From: Casuarina equisetifolia
Taxonomy: Eukaryota > Streptophyta > Magnoliopsida > Fagales > Casuarinaceae
NCBI GenBank assembly: GCA_028551475.1
Contig: CM052355.1
Coordinates: forward strand, 19,179,543-19,243,542
Length of the DNA: 64,000 nt
Reading direction: 5' to 3'
The position numbers were made by a program, and so were the translations under genes. Below, piece by piece: positions 1 to 13,900 of the stretch (positions within the stretch are counted from its first letter, which is position 1; the number at the start of each line of letters is the position of its first letter). Under the pieces are notes generated by a model that saw only the letters and a list, made by a program, of their open reading frames with translations, did not search any database and was not told the origin of the DNA.

Positions 1-19
1 TATATATATATATATATAT
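1..19. repeat. (TA)n simple repeat at the window edge
   Basis: Nine and a half TA units open the window. The repeat may continue to the left. Confidence 0.9.
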
Positions 20-3000
20 TTTCCCTCTCTTATCCTTTTATACCTAACGGCCAAACTAAATAGCCTGAAACTGGTCCCGTTTGATAAGACTTTGTAAACT
101 CTTTTGGCTTGTTGAGTGGAAAAGATTATATGTATTATTAGTATCACGAGTTATTATTATATTATAAGAGTGTAGGATTGATAAGTATTTAATTCGATTA
201 GAGATAAGTGTTACCTGAAACTCTTTAGTCTGAAATTTGATATAATGGATACGTATGTTTATAAAAAAGAACAAATAAGGAAGTGAAAAAATTGGCATAA
301 AACTTGGGACCTCTTTGTCCCTACAAATTTATTAATTATCTAATTAATTAAAACGACCTAAAAAATTTATTATCTAATTACAGCTCAATAATTTTTAAAA
401 AGATTGATTAGGTCACTTTCAAAGTGAAATAGTTGTTTAACCACTATTAAAATCTTTTTCAAGGGCAAGTGAACCATCTCTTAGCAAAGGAGAGAAATGA
501 AACCATTCAACTTATTTTCAAAACAGATGGTTTTTTTACTTGTTAGGTAAGAGGAATAGTTTAGTTATCTTTAAATTTTCTACAAGAGAGTGCTAAATTA
601 CCCACAAAAATAAAAATGGTATTACCCTTAAAAACTTCATTCAACGAACTCCCCGAATACTTCTACCAATCTCGAAATTCTTTTTAGGAGTGTCAAATGA
701 TACACAGTAAGATTGTGACTTGTGCCTTCTCAAATATTCCAAAGGGTACTTGAATAATTTCTAAGTTAATAAAGAAGTGATTCAAATCGTATCTAAAAAT
801 TTGAATGCACTATTGAGTTATGTGTGGTCGATATTCTTTTAAAGATGACTAAACCCTTTCAACCTTTCTAAGGAACTGATCTCGGTACTCTGCAAATAGG
901 TCAGAATCATCCATACGTCATTTTCGTTTCGGAGCTTTTTTATATAGGTGTATTATTTATTACTATATTCTCTTAAATATGCTTCGGCGGTAAAGTTCAA
1001 ATGACATCTTCTTCCTTTAGCAATGATGAAGGTTCGCAATCGTCACCCGTGAAGGCTGACCTTCCAACAAATTCGAAACGCCTTTTTTCTTTTATTCTCT
1101 AGCTTTGTCTTTATTTTTTTGGAGAAAAATATCTTTAGGGGTACGTCAAAATACTTTCTATTTTCTTTTTTTTTTTGGTTGAAAACTTGTCTAAAAAAGT
1201 CAAATTTGATCTCCACGAGTAGCATCTTTTTAAGTACGACCCATGAAACAACATTTTATGATTTTTTTCATTATTTGAAAAACATTCAAGCTAAAAAAGT
1301 ACAAAAACTTGATAGATAATAAGCCCTTAATTTCAACCGAAAGATGGTGAATACGAGTCACCTTTGGAAACCAGTGGCTAGTTTAGTTCATTTCTGCGTT
1401 GGATACGACAAATCCTCAACAAAGGCATTTGTTTACTATACAGGTTGAAAGATTTATAATAGCAAATATGTTGCTTGGAAGAAAATGACAATCTGGGTTT
1501 TACTCGGTATGGAATAACTTCACTCGTGTCACCCAAAAGTATGTAGCGAAATGAGAGAAAAAGGCAACAGAACTCTTGCCATCCTATATAAACACATCAA
1601 ATACATCTTTCGGTGAAAAAAAAAAGCTTGTCTAAAAAAGTCAAATTAATTGGAAAGAACCAAAAAAGCTTCACAAAGTGGTGATGGCGGAGATGGCACT
1701 TCAAAAGTGATGACATTATTGCAAAGAAGAAAGAAGTCGTGGGTCTGCAGGCTGGCCTAAAAGGTTATGCACAGCCCCTACACCAGTGCGGTACTACTAC
1801 TGCAGGCAGGGTGTAGCACAAAGCTTGGGAACAAAGATCCATTCCTGCCTAAAAAGGAGCATGATACAGTAAACTACGTAGAACAAACCTTCTCTTTCCT
1901 GTGAATGTGGTCATTGGATAGAGATCTGAAGCTGATTATGGGGACTTCCAACGCACTTGCTGCGTTACCAATTTACAATTGCGTTGATTGTGCAGCCCTA
2001 GATATTCCCCCCTAAAAAGACATCAGGGAGGAATCTATTCCTTAGGGCTGGAGAGAGAGAGGGGGGGAAGAGACAGAGTTACGTAAAAAAATATACACTA
2101 TGATATTGAAGTACTTGGTAAGCTCTTTGACTACAGTTCTTTGATATGTACCCTGGGAGAGAGGACTCCTTGTTGCTTTCTCTAGATTGGGAAAATAAAC
2201 AAATAAAGCTACAAGTTGATATTTTCTTTTCTCTTCAGGTTATTCGGAGATTTTAAACCTGGTTATTGGCCTTTACTCATTTACTAGAAGCAGAGGATAA
2301 CAAACAATGGATTCTATCTTGTTTATGATCCCAAAATGTCCTCGAATCCGGGTTGTGTCGACGCCAAAGAAAAATGTGCCACTGTGGTCCTTTTATTGAA
2401 ACTGTCGTAGAAAATTATCCACCTAAAGGACAAAACAATTAGTAAAAGTAAATCGATAGAAGCTAACATTTGATTTTATCCTGAAATATTCCTTAAACTG
2501 TCTCTTATAGATCTAAAATTATAGAAATACGAACACTTATTAGTCACCGTGTATAATTTTTAAACATCCGCAATCCTATCGATTGAGTTATGCATGGTGT
2601 TTTGAGCGTAAAAGGGTCTTAAAGTGGTTAGTAATCAATGAAATATGGAGAAAACAAATGAAATTTAATAACTATATTATTTGTGTGAATTCTTTGTTAA
2701 GATATACGGGTTTTCTTTCTAAATAAAGATACCTTGAATATATTTTTAACTTATTGATCAGTCAAGAAAAGTTTGGCAAAGTAGAGAAGTTTACATTTGC
2801 AACATTGCAAAATGAGTTGCTATGACTTTTTTATTGAAGAAGGGATTGCAATCTACGTGTTACATAGTTTATTTTGTAATTAGAAACCGAGCGGGTTCTT
2901 ATTTTTATTTTCTTTCATTTTATTCTTTGCACAATTCGTAATTAGAAAAATTAGAAAAATTATAAAGAGTTCAGTATTAAAAAGTCTATTATTTAGCTAA

Positions 3001-4435
3001 AAAATTAATAGGAATCTATAAGGATATTAAAAAGAATATTGACTCTCATATTATATTAATATATTTATTATCTGATTTGAAAATTAATTTTTAAAATAAT
3101 GGAATTCATTATTATCTAAGTAAATTTTTTAATATACTTCTTAATAATATAAATTTTATTGATCACATCTTAAACATATTAATTCATTGTCCAAGACTAA
3201 ATTATTTAAGATATCTTGCAATAATCTGTTAAATAATTTTTATTTGCATACTTTAGGTATAAATATTAAAATATTCTAAATGAAAGCAAAAACAGAAGCT
3301 GCTGCAGTGCCTTACAGTAACCAAACGAGGAATACAGCTGTCCACCATAACTCGGGAGCCATTTTTAACCAAAATAAATAAATAGATAAATAAATCTTCT
3401 GTAGTCAACATTTCGATCTGCGATGCTTGCCATAAAAACGACGACCCTGTCAGATAAAAAGTGATGCTTTCAACTCCCTAATTGTAGTCTAGAATGAGCA
3501 CAACATCCTTGTGAACTTTGTATGCCTTTTCAGACAATATCTTATTTTATATTATAATCTTGGAACTTGACGGTTAAATGGTCCGTCAATCAATCTCAGA
3601 AATTGATGCCATAAAAAGTGGGGCCACGCCTACAGAACCTACCACGTCCGCCACGTGGTTAGTAAGATTTCTCAACTGTACGAGCAGCGCGCGTGGGCAA
3701 CGGTCCTCTGCGCACAGACTTCCGTTTGAATTCAAAAGGGTAAAATCACATGCGTGTACTTTACTCATCGGTACGCCATTGGCAGGACATGAGATAAGGT
3801 CAATATGGGAATAATATTTTGGGGGTTTAGGAGCAACCACTTCGCGCGTGCACTGGTGTTGATTCAAGAATTTGAAATCCGAGGGGCTAAATAGGAAACA
3901 GGTGGCTGTTTAGCAGTGGGATGGCTATGGCTTCTCTTCTTTGCCTCTGTAGGCGTGCGTGTCAGAGCCTCTGGGGGAACTGACCCAGTCTACTGTCATA
4001 TCTAGTTGTCTTCCCCCTTTCCTCCTTGTTCATTTCTTCTTCTTTGTTCCTGCTTCTTTGGATTCTAGCATTTGAAGTATATTAATTTTAATTGTTCTAC
4101 TTAGGAACATAGATAAAATAAATTGCATTTTGCAAAACATTGATCTGTGTAGCAAGCTCAGAAACTTAGTTTAGGAAGAAGCAAACAGGGCAAAGAACCA
4201 AACCATGTCTTGTTTCTTTTCTTCTTTCTCCTGAAAAACTCAACTACTTACTTGACCGCAGGGAACGTGATTATGGAAAAGGTCGTAAGCACTCAATCCC
4301 AGACCACCTGACCATAAATTCTTGTAAAGCCTCTAGGTGGTCCCATAGTCTTTCAGAAAAGTAAGTTAATCCTACGGCCAATTCTGAAAACCTCCCTTTT
4401 TATTTTTAATTAGCACAGGTCACCCCTGTATGCTC
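20..4435. other. Intergenic DNA, no gene seen
   Basis: AT-rich sequence with only short chance open frames on both strands and no recognisable domain. The last 900 bases are less AT-rich and probably contain the promoter of the downstream receptor kinase. I see no clear TATA box near 4440-4480. Confidence 0.6.
3652..3657. promoter_or_regulatory. G-box core CACGTG upstream of the receptor kinase
   Basis: A perfect CACGTG core within CGCCACGTGGT, about 980 bases upstream of the kinase start codon. bZIP and bHLH factors bind such cores. A role here is inferred only from position. Confidence 0.3.
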
Positions 4436-4635
4436 CTCTTTATGTACTTCTCTTCTCTGTTACATTGTCTCTTCCCGGCGACATCGTTCCCTAGAGACGG
4501 ACAAGCGTAGAGACAAAGAGAGAAGAAGAGAGAGGAGAAAAACCAGCAACCAGAACAGGCATCTTAGAGAGAGAAAGAGTGGGGAGAGGGTTAAAAGGCT
4601 GTAGCTTTGCTTGCTACGTCGAGCCCAAACCGAAG

Positions 4636-7485
4636 ATGGGTCTCATGGCATTTCTGTTCTTTCTCGTATTTTTGCTTGTAAACCCAGCATGGGTCTGCGC
4701 AAACCCGGAGCTCAGTGCGCTCATGGACATGAAAGCAGCACTGGATCCCGAGGGGCAGTACCTCTCTTCATGGACTAGAAATGGAGACCCTTGTGGAGGT
4801 TCCTACGAAGGTGTGGCTTGCAATGAGAAAGGTCAAGTGGCCAACATCTCGTTGCAGGGAAAGGGGCTCTCAGGCAGGGTCTCTCCCGCCGTCTCTGGGC
4901 TCAGGCACTTGACGGGGCTTTACTTGCACTATAACTCTCTGTCCGGAGAGATACCCAGAGAAATAGCAAGTTTGACTGAGCTGAGTGATCTGTATCTGAA
5001 TGTCAATAATCTCTCTGGCGAGATACCTTCTGAGATCGGAAACATGGCTGGTTTGCAAGGTTAGTGTTGGGTTGATGTGTTTCTGTATTCTATATTATTA
5101 TGGTTAAACATCTCCACTAAAGAAAAAGGAAACTTTGATGGTTTTCACTGGTGCGCTTATGTTCGATGTGTCTTACATATCCTTGTTGTTGACCCAGAAG
5201 GAAAATAATAAAACGTAAAACTTCCTAGTTTGGATGCCAAAAAAATGTTTGATGATTTGATGAACAAATATACTAGCATGTCTGATCGAACGGCGATGCT
5301 TGATTCGTGGCGGAACTTTTACTGTTTTGGCTGGAGGCTAAATAAATCATCATGAAGAAACTCAAACATCTATTTTGTTCCTTTTTCGCTGTCCTTTTCT
5401 ACTAGCAATATATGGTATGCTAAGTGTTTTTAATTTTTGGTTTGTATGCTCATTTTGGTAGATGCCAACGGGAGGATAGAACAAAATGATTGAACTGGCT
5501 TCAATTTTTTTCATGACTTTGCTTCTGCAACTAGCTGTGTTGAATTTTCTCTAAAACGCTTCAAACTTGGTCGCGATAGATTTTATGTTTTGCTATAAAG
5601 TGGTTTAGAACTTCGCTTATCGTGGCTTTTGTTTACTCTACAGTATTGCAGCTTTGTTATAACCAGTTGTCCGGAAGCGTACCTACACAATTGGGATCTC
5701 TGAGGAAACTCAGTGTTCTTGCTCTGCAATCTAACTTATTAACTGGAGCAATCCCTGCTAGTTTAGGGGATTTAGGATCGTTGATGAGGCTAGATTTGAG
5801 CTTCAATCGCCTCTTTGGTTCGGTCCCCACCAAATTGGCCGACGCCCCTTTGCTAGAAGTTCTAGACGTTCGGAACAATACTCTCTCCGGCAGTGTACCT
5901 ACCGGTAATGTTGCTATTACAGCTCGTTACGTTTTTTGTTCTTTTGGCTTGTGTATGTCCTTTTTGATCTTTTGGGAAAGTAACCAAAATCTGATCCGGT
6001 TTTCACCGTGGTTTGTGCAGCGTTGAAGAGACTGAATGAAGGGTTCGTATATGAAAACAACCTGGGGTTATGTGGTGTTGGGTTTGTATCTTTGAGAGCT
6101 TGTGATACTTCCGATCACCAAAACCCGAGTCGCCCTGAACCCCTTGGACTGGGAGCAACCCGTCAGCCGACAAGAGCTATACCAGAGACAGCGAATGTGA
6201 AGTTGCCTTGTAACGAAACTCAGTGCTCGAACTCGGCAAAATCGTCACGGGCTTCTGTTGCTGTTGGTGTCGCTGTGGTAGCACTTTTTTCATTATCAGC
6301 TATAGGCATTCTGACCTTCACTCAGTATCGCCGCAGGAAACAGAAGCTGGGCGCCTCATTCGATACTTCTGCTACTCGTCTAAGTACTGATCAGGTCAAG
6401 GGCATTTACAGGAAGAATGGCTCTCCTCTCATCAGCCTAGAGTACGCCAGTGGGTGGGACCCTTTAGCTGATGGGAGAAATTTCAGTGGGTTGGAGCAGG
6501 AAGTCTTCCAGAGCTTCAGGTTCAATTTGGAAGAGGTAGAGTCAGCCACTCAGTACTTCTCTGAGGCAAATTTGTTGGGTAAGAGTAACTTCTCTGCGAC
6601 TTACAAAGGAATTTTAAGAGATGGGTCTGTTGTTGCCGTCAAAAGCATCAGCAAAAGTAGCTGCAAGTCTGATGAAGCTGAGTTTTTGAAGGGACTAAAC
6701 ATTTTGGCCTCGTACAGGCATGAGAATTTGGTGAGATTGAGAGGATTTTGTTGTTCCAGGGGCCGTGGTGAGTGCTTTCTCATCCATGACTTGGTTCCTA
6801 ATGGGAATTTGCAGCATTATCTTGACTTGAAGGATGGCGATAGCCACGTCCTTGAATGGTCGACAAGAGTTTCTATTGTCAAGGGCATTGCCAAAGGTAA
6901 GCTTTTTACTCTGATTTAGTGTTTCACTTTCTCCCGTTTGGTTATAGAATGTGAAAGGTTTATTGATTCCACTATACTCAGCCGTGATCTTTTTCCTGAC
7001 CAGGTATAGCATATTTGCATAGTCACAAGGTGAACAAACCAGCTCTTGTTCACCAGGACATTTCAGCTCGGAAGGTGTTGATCGATCAGCGATTCAACCC
7101 ATTGCTCTCTGATTCGGGCCTGCACAAGCTTCTCACTAATGATGTCGTCTTCTCAGCCATCAAGGCCAGTGCTGCAATGGGTTATCTGGCTCCCGAGTAC
7201 ACGAGCACCGGCAAATTCACGGAGAAAAGCGATGTATATGCATTTGGGGTGCTTGTTTTCCAAGTTCTCTCAGGCAAGCGGAAAGTCACCACCTCGATGC
7301 GAGTAGGTGCAGAATCTGGCAGAGTTGAAGATTTCATTGACTCAAACCTCCATGGGAGGTTCTTTGAATATGAAGCAACTAAGCTTGCAAGAATCGCTTT
7401 GCTCTGCACCAACGAGTCTCCAATTGAGCGGCCATCCATAGAAGCTGTTGTTCAAGAGTTGGGGAACTGTAGCAGTTGTGTCTGA
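4636..7485 (+). CDS. LRR receptor-like kinase with an atypical kinase domain (At5g51560-like)
   Basis: The model has exons at 4636-5059, 5644-5904, 6021-6896 and 7004-7485. All introns are GT-AG with phase-consistent joins, giving 680 aa. I chose the ATG at 4636 because the open frame upstream has no earlier ATG and this one starts a clear signal peptide (FLFFLVFLLV). The order is: signal peptide; cysteine-bounded LRR N-cap (WTRNGDPCGGSYEGVAC); about five LRRs at residues 65-230; a Cys-containing juxtamembrane part; a transmembrane helix near residues 310-332 followed by RRRKQK; then the kinase. The kinase has a weak glycine loop (GKSNFSATYKG), the ATP-binding lysine (VVAVK), HQDISARK in place of HRDLKxxN, and DSG in place of DFG. 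The APE segment (LAPEY) and SDVYAFGV are kept. It is probably a plasma-membrane receptor or co-receptor with weak or no catalysis. The 5' leader is GA-rich (4500-4590). Confidence 0.93.
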
Positions 7486-9990
7486 TTACCATGACTTAAT
7501 TAGGCTTAACGATGACTCACTAACAGCTCAGTGATGATGAAAGCAGTTCTGTAATATGGTGTCCTTTACTAAGGACTACTAAGCGTTGTTGTGAATGTGA
7601 TTGAACCCTGATTTCTCCTGGCCTTTTAGATGGGCTTTTTACAGGGCATTTTGTTTGTAATCACATGAATTTATGTGGAATGCATATTGTTGGTGAAGCT
7701 CCATCTATTAGCTCTAAATCGGGACATATGATTTTAGCTGTAATATTCTATTTCTAGTGGAGGTTGACCCAATACAACTAAAATCTGACGGCTTCTGTCT
7801 GGTATATGTTTTTATCGAACTATGCGATTTCTGAAAAAAAAAGATGATTAAGAGATCTGCATGCCGACCACAATGTTTTTGTAAATTTTTTCACCTATAA
7901 AGTAAAAATAATGGTTTAGTGTAATAGATATTTGTTGGTTTTTCTTGTGCTTAATAATATACCAGGTGTTTCTACTAATTTAGTAAGTTTAAATATACCA
8001 ATAATCAATATAAGATAGTCCTCCATGTCTCTATAATGAGATTATATACAATAATATATTAAATAAAAAAATGTTTTCCTAAATTTCTATGTATGATAAA
8101 TATATAAATTTTTAGTTGTTTTGAGATCTTTTTAATATAATAAAATATATCTCTTAAAAGCTTCAAGGTTACATACTCAAGATTGCATTATTCTTAAAGA
8201 TTCTATTATTCTTTTTTTTTTTTTCAAATAATATATACAAAATATGTAAATACAAATTTTAGTATATATACCTCAAAATGTTTTCCTTTTGCATGGTAAA
8301 GGAGTCAACTCATTCTTGACAGTGGAGATAGAGACAAATATTTTGAGAAAATATAATCCCAAATTCTTACACTGCATAAACAATAATCTTTACCATATTA
8401 GGTGTTGAGATGTCTTTAGTAGATAATATGGTAAATAGGAAACTTTATTATGTAGGAGATGATGGTAGAAGCATAATATATTCGGTTTTTCTCTATAGAA
8501 AATTGATGGAGGTAATATTTGAAAAATGTGGCAAAAATCAAGTAATAGCATTTCCAAATTCGACAACCCATTTTTTCGATCCTCTTATTTTTGCACTCTT
8601 TTCAAAAAACCAAATATGTTAAAGCATTGTGCTTGATGGCTACGGCCTTTTCATTGAACATCGGTTACAACTTCTTTTCTTGGTCCGACATAGTTCGATC
8701 GTGTTCAATTGCCAAAAGTTAATGTTCGAAACAAAAATTTTTACTGCCAGATCTGGGAAAGCTTCTGATCTTCAATGAAGGACTGAAATAGAGAGTATGA
8801 TCTCAGGTTTTATTTACTTCATTTTTCTTAAACATACCGAAAGTTACACTTGATTATGGAACTGGATTTTAGTGTAATTCAAAAGAGCATTCGTTAAGAT
8901 GTGTTTGACTTGCAGCAATAATAAAATCGAATAAAGCACATGCTGTCTCGAATTACACGCTAAGTTTAAATCTTGTCTGTTCGACTCCTCCAAGATTTGG
9001 CTTTTTTAAGTGGTGTATCGGGAAAATTACCATGATATTCATTTAATTATCATTGCATGGAAGATTGAAGCCGTTTAGATTTTGAAATTGCTGTAAATTT
9101 TCATAACTTGTCAGAATGAGCTGTCCAATAAAGGAACTTCCAGTAGATGATCCTTGAACCTACATGTTATATTACAGCAGTCCGATCCAGACGAAAGCGA
9201 GGAGTAAAAATAAAGGGACTCCAGGTCCAGATCAAACTCTCCTGTCCTACGAATGAAAATTAAATGGCTATCAAGGGTTCCTAATTGAAGCCTTCTGTTT
9301 CTAATTTCTATTTACTACTTTCAACATTATAAATGTTTAGACAGTTAAATTCCAAGTACTTAAGAGTTAAACGTAAGATAAATATAGGATAGTTGATCAT
9401 CTGTTAGTTTAGTGGTAAGTGAAGGGAAAAAAAAAAATCTAGGATGAAACATTTTTTTAAGCCCCAAGTTACCCATGTCAGTTTCAGGTAGGGGGCACGG
9501 CAATCATGTCCTAAATGTTTTTTGAACATTGCTTAAGAACGTGATTTGGGTAGCCGCCCCTGTTGCGTTGAGGCTGCTCGGAAGGTTCGTGCACGATGCT
9601 ACAATGCTACAATGCTACTGTGGCGTCCATGGTGTCCAATGAATTTTGATCGTTGACTAACTCCATCCTTCCATTGTTATCAAAAACAAAACACGGCCTG
9701 GGATTCATCATAAACTGAGCTAATCAGCTGCTACATCGCGAAAGCCTTTGTTAATTGAGGACTATTAGTTTCAAATTTTAAACATAATTAGCAAACTTTT
9801 TTGCTTAATCAATTCGCCATAAAAGAAAAAGCTTCCATCTGGGAATTGACACTGAGAGAAGAAAGAACAAAGAGATCTTGCTATTTACAATTGGGACTTG
9901 GGACTTGGGACTTCCTAAAAAGCAGCTCCTAACGCGTGAGGGTAGAAGTTCAATAATTAGAGGCAAGAAGCCATCTCCTATACCACTCAA
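7486..9990. other. 3' flank of the receptor kinase and intergenic DNA
   Basis: The first 200 bases should include the kinase 3' UTR. The rest is AT-rich with no convincing frame. The 70-codon frame at 8410-8622 has no recognisable domain. Short direct repeats occur at 9593-9620 (TGCTACAA unit) and 9888-9912 (GGGACTT unit). Confidence 0.5.
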
Positions 9991-10009
9991 AGGCGCCAAT
10001 AAATTGTAT

Positions 10010-10774
10010 TCAAGCCTCAACCTCCTTTCGTTGTGGAGATCTGACTCTGAACACATGTTCTTCACCTGTGAATTTATCTACCTTGACAACCCAGTGGCTC
10101 TTCCCAATTCCGCAAGGGCTGTTGATTTTGGAATTTCGGGCAATTCTACTTACAAGCAACCCTTCTCCAATAGGCAGCAACTGGGTTTTCGGCCCACTAG
10201 AACGCCATGACCCCTTGGAGAAGGCGTTGTACCCCACAACGACCACGCCACTTTGCTTCCTTATCGCTTGCATGGCCCCGACAATTCCTTCGTGATTCTC
10301 GAGATTACAATCAATAAGCACGAAGTCGGCTTTCCTATATTGGGTTGACAGAAGCTGATGAGCTTCCCCTATAACGAATTCAACATTAGATGCATCGGCG
10401 CCTAGTATTTCCTGGGAAAGATGCACTTCTTCAAGCCCATGAAGGATGCAAACCACACGGCCGCCAGTTTGGTAGGCTGCGGCGACTAAGGCCAACGTTG
10501 TGGAGTCGGCAGCACCGGCGCATGCCACAACCATCAATTGTGCATTGTTGCCAGCGGCTAGCGCTGAAATAAACTCAGCTACGTCTGGTTCTTTAACCTT
10601 TTGCCCCTACATTAATATCATCAAGATCTAAGTTAATAGCTGAAAGAGGAAACGAAATAGGCATATAGAATCCAAAAAAATTCTGAGTACGTGCGAAAAA
10701 GAATCGGAAATGCTCACCCTTTTCAAAGTTTTGAGGTAGGCTTTCGTGGCATTCTCAGCAGACCAGAAAGCCAT
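10010..10774 (-). CDS. DUF1442 family protein
   Basis: Two exons, complement 10718-10774 and 10010-10606, with a 111-base GT-AG intron joined in phase 0. They encode 217 aa, close to the usual length of the plant DUF1442 family (At2g45360/At5g62280 type). The first exon encodes MAFWSAENATKAYLKTLK, the typical start of this family, and the next begins GQKVKEPDVAEFISALAAG. A glycine- and alanine-rich strand-loop (VVACAGAADSTTLALVAA) followed by GGRVVCIL and FVLIDCNLE resembles a Rossmann-like, methyltransferase-type fold. That comparison is inference; the biochemical role of the family is not established. The ORF is intact. A TATA-like element lies about 120 bases upstream of the ATG. Confidence 0.92.
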
Positions 10775-10890
10775 GTTTCTGTTTCTGTTTCTGTTTCTTC
10801 CTGTCACCTCCAGCTCACAATCTCTGGACAGAAAAGTAGAGGCCCTTGGAAATCACAAATGATGGATGCTTCACCTTCGTTTGCTGGACT

Positions 10891-10897
10891 TTATATA
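10891..10897 (-). promoter_or_regulatory. TATA box of the DUF1442 gene
   Basis: TATATAA on the minus strand within CTCTATATAAAG. It would place transcription start near 10860-10865 and a 5' leader of roughly 90 bases. Confidence 0.55.
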
Positions 10898-10919
10898 GAG
10901 AAACGACCGAAATAACTTT

Positions 10920-13900
10920 GTCAACGTCAGAGTCTCTTTACATTACCATTAGCGGTAATTCCCCTCGTTTACCATAAGATTTTTAAACCTTGGTACCAAA
11001 GGTCTTTAAGTTTCTAGATCAATTGAGACAAAGTAGAATTTTATTTACTATTTTTTCTTTTCCTCCCCAGTTATAAAAAGGTTAGATTTTGCAGAGAGAG
11101 TGTGCCTTCTTTTTATCCATAATTGTCGACACCCACGTGAAGCAAAGATTCAATCCCGAGAACCTCTCGTACAATTTCAACTTAATTATATATATGTTTA
11201 GTAATTAGGCAAGAGCAACGTATTATCAATTATATTTCTGTTGAGCCTTTTAACCTTCTGATTCTTATTAACAATAAAGCTTGACAAGCCTTTTGCATTT
11301 GCTTGTCAAGATCTCATAAGGATGTCATCACTAAAAGTTATGCCTCTCTTTTACTTGTTAACACCACTTGTATTTTCTCCGTTTAAAGTTCAATTTTGCA
11401 CTTTAACAATTGGGCTATGGGATTATCATCAGCTAAAAGTCCTAAATACGTGAGTTACTTTTATGTTGTGCAAGTGTCTAAACAAGAAAGAGGGGGTGTT
11501 CAAAAAACGAGTGCCGTTGCACAACATGGCTTCTAGGTTAGACATTTGTACGTAAATAGCATAATCCATGGGCAGCTTTTTGTCTGCTTATCAAGCTTGA
11601 TTTTGAATGATACAGACCAAGCAGTCTTTTTTGAGTTTGAATTTGAATTATTTGTTGAACGTGATTACAAGCGCAGCCTTAGGATTTTATTCTTAACACC
11701 TCACCTTGGGAAGTGTTTCTTTTCAATGATGTTGTCCGAAATTTGTACCTAATCACGGCCTTACCTAATTTCAACCAAAGAGGTCGAGTTTTTGGAAACT
11801 CCTAAGAAAGTTATAGTATCGACAAGGGTTCATATATTTGACTTGAATAAAACAGGTGCAGATAGAAAATAACAGAAAAAAGATTTTGTTGATCCAAAAA
11901 GATCTTAGGAAAGCTTCCTGAACATCAACTCAATAATCATTAGATAATTTTTAAAGCCAAGTTTAATCATAGAACCGTGCTCTACAGCATTGCCCATACG
12001 TAGATGAGTTGGCTGTCATGTTCTCTGTTGGAGGCACATCAGAAATTTTTAACGAATATAAAGAAAATCTTCAGCTATAATCTATGATTGGATTCCTTTT
12101 ATTATTTCTTAGAGACAAACCAACAAATCACAAGCTAGCTCAGGAAGCAGTCCTGCAAATTTATAATAATTAACGTCTAAACCAATGGATGTGTACTAAA
12201 CTTTATGCAAAATCATGTGCAGTACCCAGAAAGTCCTACTTTGTACGGCCTGTCTACCGGCTCTTCAGAAACAAAACTAAAATGAAGGGAAATCAAAATG
12301 GAATCACAGTACTAGGATCTGTTGGCGTTCCACGGGCGAAAGGAACATGGCTCAAGCCAAATGATATAGCTTAATTAAATTATTAATTGTTGATGCATAC
12401 CATCGTCTTGAGGTCACTTCTACTAGCGATAGTTATTATCTTTTCCAGTCCAAAAAGATCTGGAACTTGATTTTAATGTAGATTGGTGTTCAATCATTTG
12501 TTACTTTTTCTAGCTTGTGAATTCTTTGATTTCCCGGCACAATAAGTAGCAATTTATCACCGCACACTCTTAATGCTAAAGCTGATCATCGAGTACTTGT
12601 TTATACTATGACTGAGCTTTTAGGCTGCCATTGATGCTCAAAATATCAAGTTCCTATTTATTGTGTCAATAAGAGTGTACATGACATTCATAAGATATTT
12701 TCAAGTACATTAAGGATATTAAGATTGACTCCCTCCCGATATGATTTTCAGCATAGCTAATCGTTGATTGTTTCCTTGGAAGATCTGGTTGTTGACATAT
12801 TTGTCAATTCACATCCACTTGGGCTACCATGTATTCTTATTTGCAAACTTAAAATTGTTTTTTTTTTTTTTGTCGCTAATGGCATTTGGGGGATGTTAAG
12901 AATACTATATTGAGTTGTTACAATAGCAAACTTAATATTCGTTTCCCATGTTGGAGATATTTTCAAAATTTTATGTAATGTTCCTTTTTATTATAATGTT
13001 GGAGATATGTTCGTTTCTCATAGTGTATCATTGTTATTATTATCGATTATTGTCCCATATTTCATCAGTTGAATTTAACTGCCATATTTCAAAATTGAGT
13101 TAATTATGCATATACGTAGATGATTTTCTTTTTAGTTTTCTGCTACAGGAAACGATTTCTTCCCATGCATGTACCTGTACATAAAATGCTTTTGTCTTGA
13201 TATGGAACGCAACTAGATCATTGAATAGAGCCTATCCAATCTGGCCTTTCTTGCCCATATTTGCACGGTATGGCCTGATGGAAGCAAGGAAGGCTCGCCT
13301 TTTCGGAATCTTAACTAGAATTCTTATTATAAGACTGTCTAAGATAGAACAACTTTCTTCCTTTTCAACATTCGCTCAGCTATCCTAGAAAAGCTATAGA
13401 ATTTTATAAGAAAATTAGCTGGCCATGTTACATGAAATGTCTTCTTTTTGCTCCCGAAAGGCTAACAGAGATCTAGATCGGATCAGGCTGCTTCTTTACC
13501 GAAGACATTGACTAACAAAAGGAACCCGGAATGTAACATCCTGTCTCGTGGTCTCTATTGCATTATTATTGTCTGGTTTTGCCGGAGAGATGATACAGTT
13601 TTGCAATTTGGTGGAGGGGCCAACTTGAATGATCTTGATTCTTCTTTGGCTCTCCAGAGCTTTTATTTTCCTTATCCCGGTTGCAATTGGATCCCAAGAA
13701 TCTATAGCAAAAAACAAGGGAGCGTGTGGGTTGACAAGGGGATGGGAACGGGGGGGTGTATATAATGGACAACCAGTGGGTCTAAGATTCATCTTGATGG
13801 ATCATGCATACCTGGAGGGAACATGATTGCATGGGTCACGATACAGATCATACGCTGAGCAAGTACCCTGCTTGGCACTTACTCAATATTGTTTGTACGT

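Noticed and set aside
3578..3867. Overlapping frames on both strands upstream of the receptor kinase
   Set aside because: No conserved domain, in a promoter-like region; not supported as genes.
5641..5655. Splice acceptor at 5650-5651 (GCAG) for receptor kinase exon 2
   Set aside because: It gives an immediate stop; the acceptor at 5642-5643 keeps the LRR frame (VLQLCYNQLSG).
9404..9420. Sequence resembling a pol III box A (TAGTTTAGTGG), possibly a SINE or tRNA
   Set aside because: No matching box B at the right distance and no cloverleaf; not called.
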